A stretch of DNA of 5,349 nucleotides from an uncultured Planctomycetales bacterium (lineage in GTDB: Bacteria > Planctomycetota > Planctomycetia > Isosphaerales > Isosphaeraceae), in assembly GCA_937997355.1 (NCBI GenBank), contig CALKTZ010000215.1, forward strand, positions 1 through 5,349, read 5' to 3'. The notes under the pieces were generated by a model. That model saw only the letters and a program-made list of their open reading frames with translations, had not been told where the DNA came from and did not search any database. This document shows positions 1-5,349 of this stretch, piece after piece; position 1 is the stretch's first letter; the number at the start of each line of letters is the position of its first letter. The translations under genes were made by a program, and so were the position numbers.

Positions 1-217
1 TCACCAGAAAGGTCAATCTCTTACACCGCTCTAAGACCCTGAACTCACTGCCTTGCTAAGGAGGGACGTGTTCCTGTGTTCAATCGAGCATAGTAGTGCG
101 GAAAGGGGGGACAGACGCGCCGCGTACCGGCGAGCCGGTTGCCATTTCCGCTCCGGCTCGACGATGTTGACACCCTCGCGAAACACGGAGATCCGATCGG
201 GCCAAAACCGGCTCGGC
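1..217. other. Left-end intergenic stretch without a recognisable gene
   Basis: I see no coding sequence, tRNA or other RNA gene here. Frames open in this stretch have no family-like content and overlap the ruvB end in the wrong frame. The first 100 bases are less GC-rich than the rest. A G-run with GGGGGGACAGAC (about 105-116) resembles the edges of some dispersed bacterial repeats, but one copy cannot establish that. Confidence 0.5.
115..139. repeat. Two adjacent short dyads downstream of ruvB
   Basis: ACGCG-C-CGCGT (115-125) is followed directly by ACCGGC-GA-GCCGGT (126-139). The second can form a small GC stem. No T tract follows in either direction. In DNA this rich in GC, short dyads are expected fairly often, so this may be chance. 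Confidence 0.25.
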
Positions 218-238
218 TCAATCGAAGAGTCGGTTTTG
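203..238. terminator. Hairpin spanning the ruvB stop codon, possible terminator
   Basis: CAAAACCGGCTC (203-214) and GAGTCGGTTTTG (227-238) form a 12-position stem with one mismatch (G-T on the plus strand, A-C on the minus strand) and a 12-base loop that contains the ruvB stop. Read on the minus strand, the 3' arm ends GGTTTTG, so the T tract is part of the stem and is followed by GCCC rather than more T. It could be a bidirectional or weak intrinsic terminator for ruvAB. The stem is seen; the function is inferred. Confidence 0.35.
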
Positions 239-1315
239 CGGATCGAGATAGGGGATCTCGAATTTCGGTTCCGGCTCGGGGAGGCCGAGGTGGTGGTATC
301 CGGCCGCGGTGACCTGGCGTCCGCGAGGCGATCGGATGATGAACTCCCGGCGCAGTAGGTAATGCTCGACTTCATCCCGGAGGGTATCGACCGAGACGCT
401 CATGGTCGCGGCGAGCGCCTCGACCCCCGTGGGGCCGCCGCTGAAGACCCGAATCAGGGTTTCCAGGTAGCGGCGGTCCTGCTTGTCGAGCCCTTCGCGG
501 TCGATTTCCTGCATGTCGAGGGCGGCCTCGGCGACATGGAGCGTGATCTGTCCGTTGGCCCGTGCCAGGGCGTAATCGCGGACCCAGCGGAGCCGGGCGT
601 TGGCGATTCGCGGCGTCCCTCGGCTTCGCCCCGCCAGCTCGCGCGCGGCCTCGGGCGTGATGGTCGTGCGTAACTTGGCCGCGTTGACCTCGATGATGTG
701 GGTGAGCTCGTCGAGGTCGTAGAATTCGAGGTGCTCGTGCATGTGGAACCGCTCGCGGAGCGGTCCGGAGAGCATCCCGCTGCGGGTGGTCGCGCCGATG
801 ATCGTGAACTTCTTCAGCGGAAGGTTGATGGTCCTCGCCGACATCCCCTCGCCGAGGACGACATCGACCCGGAAATCCTCCATGACCGGATAGATGAATT
901 CCTCGACGGCCTTCGGGAGCCGGTGGATTTCATCGATGAAGAGGATGGAGCCCTCGGACGCGTTGGTCAGGTAGGGCATGACGTCCATCTTCTTGTCGAG
1001 CGCCGCCCCGCTCGTCATGTTCAGCTCGACCCCGAGCTCGTTGTGCAAGACGGTCGCGAGGGTCGTCTTCCCCAGGCCGGGGGGGCCGTCGAACAGGATG
1101 TGCGGCAGCGCCTCGCCCCGCTTCTTGGCCGCCTCGACGGCGATGGCCAGCCGGTCGATCACCGATCGCTGGCCGACGACCTGTTCGAGCCGCTCGGGGC
1201 GGAGCTTTTCATCCAGCATGCTCTCCGAGATCGGCGCGCCCCGACGCTCGGACGGCTGGGCCTTGGGCTCGTCCCCGTCGGAAGAACGATCTCCCAGGAT
1301 GATCGGCTCTCTCAT
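218..1315 (-). CDS. ruvB: Holliday junction branch migration ATPase RuvB
   Basis: RuvB is the AAA+ motor that forms hexameric rings on DNA and, with RuvA, drives Holliday-junction branch migration in the cytoplasm. Visible in the 365-residue product: Walker A GPPGLGKT (residues 77-84), Walker B with DEIH (128-131), the hairpin region that contacts RuvA (about 143-168), sensor 1 GATTR (174-178), the arginine-finger segment PLRERF (185-190), the sensor 2 motif GTPRIA, and a C-terminal winged helix with GGPTG and SPRGR motifs. All key residues are present. It is somewhat longer than the E. coli protein (336 aa), with a polar N-terminal extension of about 20 residues and a Pro/Glu-rich tail. The frame allows a start at 1393, but that would overlap the end of ruvA. 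The ATG at 1315 has an AGGAG six bases upstream and is preferred. It follows ruvA by 49 bases and is probably co-transcribed with it. A hairpin spans the stop codon. Confidence 0.97.
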   Translation of the reverse strand: MREPIILGDRSSDGDEPKAQPSERRGAPISESMLDEKLRPERLEQVVGQRSVIDRLAIAVEAAKKRGEALPHILFDGPPGLGKTTLATVLHNELGVELNMTSGAALDKKMDVMPYLTNASEGSILFIDEIHRLPKAVEEFIYPVMEDFRVDVVLGEGMSARTINLPLKKFTIIGATTRSGMLSGPLRERFHMHEHLEFYDLDELTHIIEVNAAKLRTTITPEAARELAGRSRGTPRIANARLRWVRDYALARANGQITLHVAEAALDMQEIDREGLDKQDRRYLETLIRVFSGGPTGVEALAATMSVSVDTLRDEVEHYLLRREFIIRSPRGRQVTAAGYHHLGLPEPEPKFEIPYLDPQNRLFD

Positions 1316-1321
1316 GGGGCT

Positions 1322-1326
1322 CTCCT
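1322..1326 (-). promoter_or_regulatory. Ribosome binding site of ruvB
   Basis: On the minus strand this reads AGGAG, six bases before the ATG at 1315. It is a textbook Shine-Dalgarno match and decides in favour of the 1315 start over the in-frame upstream ATG at 1393, which lies inside the ruvA coding sequence. Confidence 0.7.
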
Positions 1327-1364
1327 GCGCTTCGGCCTTTCGAGCCGGGCTCGATTGGCGGGGC

Positions 1365-2006
1365 TCAATGATCCTTCTGATAGATCGCTTCAATCATATC
1401 GGCGACCGACCGGTACTTTTTCTTGCTTTTCAGGGCTTCGTCGATCGCTTGCCGGGCCTGGCTCTCGCTGTGGCCGACGGACATCAGGGCCGCGAACGTG
1501 TCGCGAATGACGTCGGGTTCCGCATTTTCCGACTCCCCGTTGACCGGGCCGGAAGCCGCCGGGTCGGAGGAGATGATCAGGGCGAATTTGCCGACCTTGC
1601 GCCGCAGCTTGGCCACGATCCGCTCGGCGGTTGCCTCGCCGATCCCCGGGAACGTGGCCAGGAGCTTCAATTCCTGGTCCTGGATCATCCTCGCAAGCTC
1701 GCGCACCGGCCGGACCATCGCCCGCAAGGCTTTCCGGGTGCCCACCCCGTCGACCGAGCAGAAGATGTCGAAGAACTCGCGGTCGATCGGCGAGAGGAAG
1801 CCCACCAGCCTGGGGATCATCTTGCCGATCCCCGCCGTCCCTTCGATGTAGAAGATCGTATCCAGGACGATCACTTCCCCCACCTTGGATTGGACCTGGC
1901 GCCGGGTGTGCTCCGGGATCAATACCTCGATCTGGAACGGATTGACGCCGAGCGTCAGCGTCTCCTCACCCACCGCGACGAGGACCCCTTTGACCTGAGA
2001 GATCAC
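1365..2006 (-). CDS. ruvA: Holliday junction DNA-binding protein RuvA
   Basis: RuvA tetramers bind and hold open the four-way Holliday junction and load RuvB rings on opposite arms. The 213-residue product shows an N-terminal OB-fold domain (about 1-70), then a domain with two helix-hairpin-helix motifs, DGVGTRKAL (86-94) and FPGIGEATAERI (from about 118), which bind the DNA backbone. A flexible linker rich in Pro, Ser and Glu follows (about 143-162), then a C-terminal RuvB-binding three-helix domain (about 163-210). Length fits the family (about 200 aa). The start is GTG; the initial MISQVKG aligns with the usual family N-terminus, and a weak AAAGGA lies 10 bases upstream. The OB-fold domain is divergent: between the strand with FYIE (52-55) and the RLVGF segment (66-70) there are about six more residues than in E. 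coli, exactly where the acidic pin sits. It is first in the ruvAB operon; ruvC is not in the window. Confidence 0.95.
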   Translation of the reverse strand: MISQVKGVLVAVGEETLTLGVNPFQIEVLIPEHTRRQVQSKVGEVIVLDTIFYIEGTAGIGKMIPRLVGFLSPIDREFFDIFCSVDGVGTRKALRAMVRPVRELARMIQDQELKLLATFPGIGEATAERIVAKLRRKVGKFALIISSDPAASGPVNGESENAEPDVIRDTFAALMSVGHSESQARQAIDEALKSKKKYRSVADMIEAIYQKDH

Positions 2007-2055
2007 CGGCTTCCAATCCTTTCACGCCCTGCGTTGTCTGATATTTTGTTCAGGT

Positions 2056-2084
2056 ATCTTAGCTTGTCGATTCGCGAAATTCAA
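2056..2084 (-). promoter_or_regulatory. Putative sigma-70-type promoter of ruvAB
   Basis: On the minus strand, TTGAAT (2084-2079) and TAAGAT (2061-2056) are separated by 17 bases. Each matches the -35 and -10 consensus at four positions. Transcription would start near 2049, leaving a leader of roughly 40 bases before the GTG of ruvA. The location and spacing are right, but this is a consensus match only, and planctomycete promoters are not well defined. The -35 hexamer lies inside the hairpin at 2073-2104. Confidence 0.4.
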
Positions 2085-2104
2085 CCGGAAGTGTTGAGTT
2101 CGCG
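2073..2104. promoter_or_regulatory. Imperfect hairpin/dyad between ruvA and the permease gene
   Basis: CGCGAA (2073-2078) pairs with TTCGCG (2099-2104), and TCAAC (2081-2085) pairs with GTTGA (2093-2097), with a T-G wobble between them, one bulged A (2079) and a 7-base loop. That makes 12 pairs. It lies in the divergent intergenic region and covers the putative ruvA -35 element. It could be an operator dyad, or an RNA hairpin in the leader of the plus-strand permease transcript. A TTTT at 2111-2114 lies seven bases after the stem, too far for a good intrinsic terminator. The structure is seen in the sequence; the role is inferred. Confidence 0.45.
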
Positions 2105-2175
2105 GCCTACTTTTCGCAATGTTAATATCTCTTCGGCCGAAATTGCTTCCTCGTCCCCGAGTTGCGATCGACCTC

Positions 2176-3450
2176 GTGAAAATTCCGAGCGCCCTCCAGT
2201 TCTGGCTAAGGTTCCGGACGCCCCCCCTGGCGCTCCAGAATGTGCGTCATGGCCGGTCGAAGACGGCCATCGCCATCGCCGGGATCGGCTTCGCGGTGGT
2301 GATGGTGATCCTCCAGCTCGGGTTTCTGGAGGCGGTGAAGATCGCGGCTTCGGTCAATTACGATCAGCTCGATTTCGACCTGGCCCTGGTCTCGCCGCAA
2401 TTCGAGCAATTTTACGACCCGGGGACGATCCCGCTGCGCCGCCTGATCGAGGTGGAAGGGCTCTCGACGGTCGAGGCCGCGCGGCCGCTCCACGCCAGGA
2501 TGAATGTCTGGCGTTGCCCTCCCTATCCGCTGGATGGGAATTGGGATCGCCTGGAGGAAGAATCCAGCAAGCTCGACGCCATCAGCCGGTGGTGGCTGGG
2601 GTCGAAACGCCCCCGGCCGCTCCAGCGCCGGGAATTGCTGGTCCTGGGGATCGATCTCGACAAGAATCCGTTTCGCGAGCCGATCCGATCCGAGATCGAA
2701 TCGAACCGGGCGAACCTGAAGCTCGATGGCCGGGTCCTCCTGAGCAACGAATCGAACCTGGATTTCGGCTGGTCGCTCCGCGAGAAATTCCACGGCTGGG
2801 AGCTTGGCCCGCTCCATGTGGACGTCGCGGGCGGATTCAGCCTCCCTCGGAGCTTCGGGGCCGACGCGGCGGTCCTCTGTGATGACTTCCAGTTCGCGAA
2901 GGCGTTCGGCCTCATGCCCCGATCGGATGTCGAGTTCGGCCTCGTGAAAGTGCGCCCCGGGACATTGGACCAGACGGCCGAACGGATCAAGGCGATGCTG
3001 CCCGCCGATGTCCGGGTCCTCACCCGCGACGAGATCTATCACATCGAGGCCGATTACTGGGTGAACCAGACGGCGACGGGGCGGATCTTTGCCTTCGGGG
3101 TTTTCGTGGGGATGATCGTCGCCGCCGTCGTGGTTTACCAGGTGCTGTCGAACGATGTTCGGCGCCGGCTCCCGGAATACGCGACGCTGAAGGCCATGGG
3201 CTACACCGACCGGTTCCTCGGTCGAACGATTCTGACGCAAGGGTTAATCTATTCGCTGTCCGCCTATATCCCGGCCGTGATCGCGAGTTTCTTCCTGTAT
3301 CGGGGGACGGAGCGACTCGCGAATATCCCCATGCGGCTCACCCTCCCCAATCTCGGCATCGTGCTGGCGCTGACTGTCGGGTTCGGCTTCGTGTCCGGCC
3401 TCCTGGCCCTCCGCAGGCTCCGCTCGGCCGACCCCGCCGAGCTTTATTAA
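2176..3450 (+). CDS. devC: DevC-family ABC transporter permease (FtsX/MacB-like fold)
   Basis: This is an inner-membrane permease of the DevC group, which in cyanobacteria works with the ATPase DevA and the membrane-fusion protein DevB in a TolC-dependent exporter (in Anabaena, for heterocyst glycolipids). In the 424-residue product the order is: a short basic N-terminus, TM1 (about 30-54) with the family-typical AIAGIGFAV and LQLGF, a large extracytoplasmic MacB-like domain (about 55-300), then the FtsX domain with three TM segments (about 302-322, 348-374, 391-412). The cytoplasmic motif EYATLKAMGY precedes TM3, and the protein ends in ADPAELY, both characteristic of DevC. Start: the GTG at 2176 gives the family-like MKIP beginning. 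An ATG at 2119 would add 19 residues, but those codons are AT-rich at third positions, unlike the rest of the gene; neither start has a Shine-Dalgarno sequence. No ATPase or fusion-protein gene is adjacent. The substrate is unknown. Confidence 0.88.
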   Translation: MKIPSALQFWLRFRTPPLALQNVRHGRSKTAIAIAGIGFAVVMVILQLGFLEAVKIAASVNYDQLDFDLALVSPQFEQFYDPGTIPLRRLIEVEGLSTVEAARPLHARMNVWRCPPYPLDGNWDRLEEESSKLDAISRWWLGSKRPRPLQRRELLVLGIDLDKNPFREPIRSEIESNRANLKLDGRVLLSNESNLDFGWSLREKFHGWELGPLHVDVAGGFSLPRSFGADAAVLCDDFQFAKAFGLMPRSDVEFGLVKVRPGTLDQTAERIKAMLPADVRVLTRDEIYHIEADYWVNQTATGRIFAFGVFVGMIVAAVVVYQVLSNDVRRRLPEYATLKAMGYTDRFLGRTILTQGLIYSLSAYIPAVIASFFLYRGTERLANIPMRLTLPNLGIVLALTVGFGFVSGLLALRRLRSADPAELY

Positions 3451-3459
3451 TTAACTTTA

Positions 3460-3523
3460 CTAATGAATTATTGGTGCGAGGCTGGCCTTGAGTGGAGTGA
3501 GTAAGTTGTGAATTCATCATTAG
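3460..3523. repeat. Imperfect inverted repeat across the devC-cbiX junction
   Basis: CTAATGAATT (3460-3469) is the reverse complement of AATTCATCATTAG (3511-3523) apart from three extra bases in the right arm. The arms are separated by 41 bases. The left arm sits in a strongly AT-rich stretch just after the permease stop, beside the palindrome TTAATTAA (3447-3454). The right arm covers codons 2-6 of cbiX, and the likely cbiX ribosome binding site lies in the loop. In an RNA it could influence cbiX translation; as DNA it could be a protein-binding dyad. The role is inferred. Confidence 0.4.
3494..3497 (+). promoter_or_regulatory. Probable ribosome binding site of cbiX
   Basis: GGAG lies 10 bases before the GTG at 3508. 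The spacing is a little long, but it is the only Shine-Dalgarno-like match and it supports this GTG as the start. Confidence 0.45.
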
Positions 3524-3906
3524 TTACGGCGATCTTGCTGATCGCGCACGGCAGCCGCAAGGAGGAGGCCAATCAGGAGCTTCGCGACCTGGCCGAGCGG
3601 CTCCGTGTCGGCCGGCAAGGGGCGATCGTGGAGCCTTGCTTCCTGGAACTGGCCGGGCCCGACATCCCGGCGGGGGGCCGGGCCTGTGTCCGTCAGGGGG
3701 CGAAGCGTGTCCTGATGATCCCCTATTTCCTCTCGGCCGGGGTTCATCTTCAGGACGACCTGAAGGGAGCTCGCGACGAGCTTCGCGAGGCATTCCCAGA
3801 TGTCGAGTTTCGACTCGGGTCGGCCCTCGGCCCCCATCCCCTCCTGGATCAACTCGTCGAAGCCCGGATCGGGGAGCTTGACCGAGCCGAGAATGATCGG
3901 AGTTGA
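3508..3906 (+). CDS. cbiX: Short-form sirohydrochlorin chelatase (CbiX/SirB type)
   Basis: This is a single-domain CbiX-family chelatase that inserts Co2+ (early anaerobic cobalamin pathway) or Fe2+ (siroheme synthesis) into sirohydrochlorin in the cytoplasm. The 132-residue product has the length of the short CbiX(S) form, which acts as a homodimer. Visible features are AHGSRKEEAN with the metal-binding His14, FLEL (45-48), GAKRVLMIPYFLSAG (64-78) followed by the second metal-binding His80, and GPHPLL (108-113). The core of the family is intact. The start is GTG with GGAG 10 bases upstream. It lies 57 bases after the permease gene on the same strand and may share its transcript. No other cobalamin or siroheme gene is in the window, so the metal cannot be decided; iron for siroheme and cobalt are both possible. 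It converges with the DUF1501 gene, with only 33 bases between the stops and no clear terminator. Confidence 0.9.
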   Translation: MNSSLVTAILLIAHGSRKEEANQELRDLAERLRVGRQGAIVEPCFLELAGPDIPAGGRACVRQGAKRVLMIPYFLSAGVHLQDDLKGARDELREAFPDVEFRLGSALGPHPLLDQLVEARIGELDRAENDRS

Positions 3907-3939
3907 TCCGGGATCATGGATGAGATTTTGAGTTAGGGC

Positions 3940-5349
3940 TCAGGCGAGGATCTCGCGGAGCACGCGGGCGGGGCGGCCGTCGGTGATCCGTTGCTCTCGG
4001 CCGTTGGCGCGATAGACGAGATGCTCGTGGTCGAGGCCGAGCAGGTGGAAGACGGTCGCCTGGAAATCGTTGGGGGTGACGACGTTCTTGGCGGCCCGGT
4101 GCCCCACCTCGTCGGTCTCGCCGTAGGTCATCCCCCCCTTGATGCCGCCGCCGGCCATCCAGATGGAGAATCCCTGGCCGTTGTGGTCGCGTCCCGCGTT
4201 GGCGTTCAACTCTCCCTCGCTCACCGGGAGCCTGCCAATTTCTCCCCCCCAGTGGACCAGGGTGGTGTCGAGGAGCCCTCGTTGCTTGAGGTCCTGCACC
4301 AGCGCGGCGGCGGGGCGATCGGTCCGGAGGCAGATTGCGGGGAGGCCCGACCGGATCGACTGGTGATTGTCCCAGGGCTGGCCGCCGAGGAAGAGCTGGA
4401 CGAACCGGACCCCTCGCTCGACGAGCCTGCGGGCGATGAGGCAGCGGGTGCCGTATTCGCGCGTCTCATCCCGGTCGAGGCCGTAGAGCCGCTTGATGTA
4501 CTCGGGCTCGGAGGAGATATCGAGCGCCTCGCGGGCGGCAACCTGCATGGAGGCGGCCAGCTCGTAGCTCTGGATGCGGGTTTCGAGGTCGCTCTCGCTG
4601 GGGTGCTGGGCCAGGTGCCGCCGGTTGAGCCGATCGAGGAAGGCCAGGTTCTTAGCCTGCTGCGCCCCCTTCAGGTGGGGAGGGGGATCGAGGTTCAGAA
4701 TCCTCGGCTCCTGGGCCCGGAGGACCGTCCCTTGATAGAGGGAGGGCATGAAGCCGTTCGACCAGTTGTGGGTGCCGTCGACGGGATGCCCGGCCGGGTC
4801 GGAGAGGACCATGTAGGCCGGCAGCTCGCGCGACTCGCTGCCGAGGGCGTAGACGACCCAGCTCCCCATGGTCGGCCGGCCGGTGATGCCGGCGAGCCCG
4901 CCGTGGAAATAGCGGATCGAGACCTCATGCCCGTTGTGACCGGTGTGCATCGATCGGATGACGCAGGCGTCGTCGACGATCTTGGCGAACTCGGGGAGCA
5001 GCTCGGAAACCTCGGTCCCGCACTGGCCGTGCCTGGCGAACTTCCAGGGGGAGCCGAAGAGCTTCTTGCTGGCTCGGTTGACGAAGCTGAACGTCACCTC
5101 TCCCGAATAGTCCTTGCCGCTGAATTTGGTCAGCTCGGCCTTGGGGTCGAGCAAATCGACGTGCGACGGCCCGCCGTGCATGAACAGCGAGATCATCGCC
5201 TTGGCCTTGGGGGCGAACGCCGGGGGCCTCGGCTTCAGGTCGAGCGGAAAGTTCTCTTCCGGCTTCTTGGGGGTGGCGGCGAGCAGGCCGTCGGCTTTCA
5301 GGAGATGCGCCAGCGCGAACGAGCCGACGCCGAACGCCGAATTCGCCAG
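3940..5349 (-). CDS. DUF1501 (sulfatase-like) exported protein, 5' end outside the window
   Basis: The frame is open from its TGA stop to the right edge, giving 469 C-terminal residues; only the first few tens at most are missing. An internal ATG at 5196 is not the start, because upstream residues read as a conserved leader. The visible N-terminus (LANSAFGVGSFALAHLL, residues 1-17) matches the hydrophobic part of a Tat-type signal whose twin arginines should lie just beyond the edge. Then come FMHGGPSHVDLLDP (56-69), GHNGHEVS in the centre, HWGGEIGR (about 376-383), GRDHNG (386-391) and a C-terminal FHLLGLDHEHLVYR segment, all typical of DUF1501. The family is related to the alkaline phosphatase/sulfatase superfamily and is abundant in planctomycetes, commonly beside DUF1549/DUF1553 cytochrome-like genes. 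The His/Asp motifs probably bind metal. Reaction and substrate are not established. Predicted location is outside the cytoplasmic membrane. Confidence 0.93.
   Translation of the reverse strand: MANSAFGVGSFALAHLLKADGLLAATPKKPEENFPLDLKPRPPAFAPKAKAMISLFMHGGPSHVDLLDPKAELTKFSGKDYSGEVTFSFVNRASKKLFGSPWKFARHGQCGTEVSELLPEFAKIVDDACVIRSMHTGHNGHEVSIRYFHGGLAGITGRPTMGSWVVYALGSESRELPAYMVLSDPAGHPVDGTHNWSNGFMPSLYQGTVLRAQEPRILNLDPPPHLKGAQQAKNLAFLDRLNRRHLAQHPSESDLETRIQSYELAASMQVAAREALDISSEPEYIKRLYGLDRDETREYGTRCLIARRLVERGVRFVQLFLGGQPWDNHQSIRSGLPAICLRTDRPAAALVQDLKQRGLLDTTLVHWGGEIGRLPVSEGELNANAGRDHNGQGFSIWMAGGGIKGGMTYGETDEVGHRAAKNVVTPNDFQATVFHLLGLDHEHLVYRANGREQRITDGRPARVLREILA

Noticed and set aside
78..87. GTTCAATCGA resembling a tRNA T-loop
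   Set aside because: The flanking bases do not form the required 5-base T stem and no acceptor or anticodon arm can be built around it.
1..217. Possible mobile-element edge or dispersed repeat suggested by the GGGGGGACAGAC run
   Set aside because: There is no transposase fragment, terminal inverted repeat pair or target duplication in the window, and a single copy cannot show a repeat family.
1316..1393. Longer RuvB N-terminus beginning at the ATG at 1393
   Set aside because: It would overlap ruvA and lacks a ribosome binding site of the quality found before the ATG at 1315. The added residues do not look like RuvB.
698..1510. Plus-strand open frame opposite ruvB
   Set aside because: It mirrors the ruvB codons; its composition is that of a reverse-complement shadow and it has no recognisable domain.
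978..2882. Very long plus-strand open frame crossing ruvB, ruvA and the permease gene
   Set aside because: It runs antisense to two well-supported genes and then out of frame through a third. Its product has no family-like segments and is Arg/Asp/Pro-rich, as expected for a shadow frame in GC-rich DNA.
2206..3240. Long minus-strand open frame opposite the permease
   Set aside because: The plus strand has a clear DevC protein with conserved motifs. The antisense product is of low complexity in His, Arg, Glu and Pro and shows no domain.
3905..3915. GATCC-G-GGATC dyad between cbiX and the DUF1501 gene, considered as a terminator
   Set aside because: The central spacer is one base, too short for an RNA hairpin loop, and no T tract follows on either strand.

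Overview
The window looks like chromosomal DNA from a planctomycete, most likely a GC-rich lineage of the Isosphaeraceae type. The reasons are the high GC content, the poor or absent Shine-Dalgarno sequences at some starts, and above all a DUF1501 (sulfatase-like, Tat-type leader) protein of the kind these bacteria encode in many copies. The assignment to this group is inferred from family content, not from a marker gene.

Layout, left to right. Positions 1-217 hold no gene I can support; there are only GC-rich dyads and, at the boundary, a hairpin spanning the ruvB stop. The minus-strand pair ruvA (2006 to 1365) and ruvB (1315 to 218) encodes the Holliday-junction branch-migration complex and reads leftward as an operon with a 49-base gap. 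A divergent intergenic region (2007 to about 2175) carries a plausible ruvAB promoter and a strong imperfect hairpin that overlaps it. Next come two plus-strand genes: a DevC-type ABC-transporter permease (2176, or possibly 2119, to 3450) and a short CbiX/SirB-type sirohydrochlorin chelatase (3508-3906). An unusually AT-rich junction lies between them, with an imperfect inverted repeat that runs into the cbiX start. Converging on cbiX from the right is a DUF1501 gene (stop at 3940) that stays open to the right edge of the window at 5349, so its 5' end lies outside.

Functionally, ruvA and ruvB clearly work together in recombinational repair. The other three genes have no obvious joint pathway. 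The permease has no ATPase or membrane-fusion partner beside it, the chelatase has no other tetrapyrrole gene beside it, and the DUF1501 protein probably belongs with genes beyond the right edge. I do not see a novel defence or mobile system here. The items most worth a second look are the remodelled acidic-pin loop in RuvA, the hairpin in the divergent promoter region, the orphan permease with an apparent insertion in its extracytoplasmic domain, and the AT-rich inverted repeat at the permease-cbiX junction.
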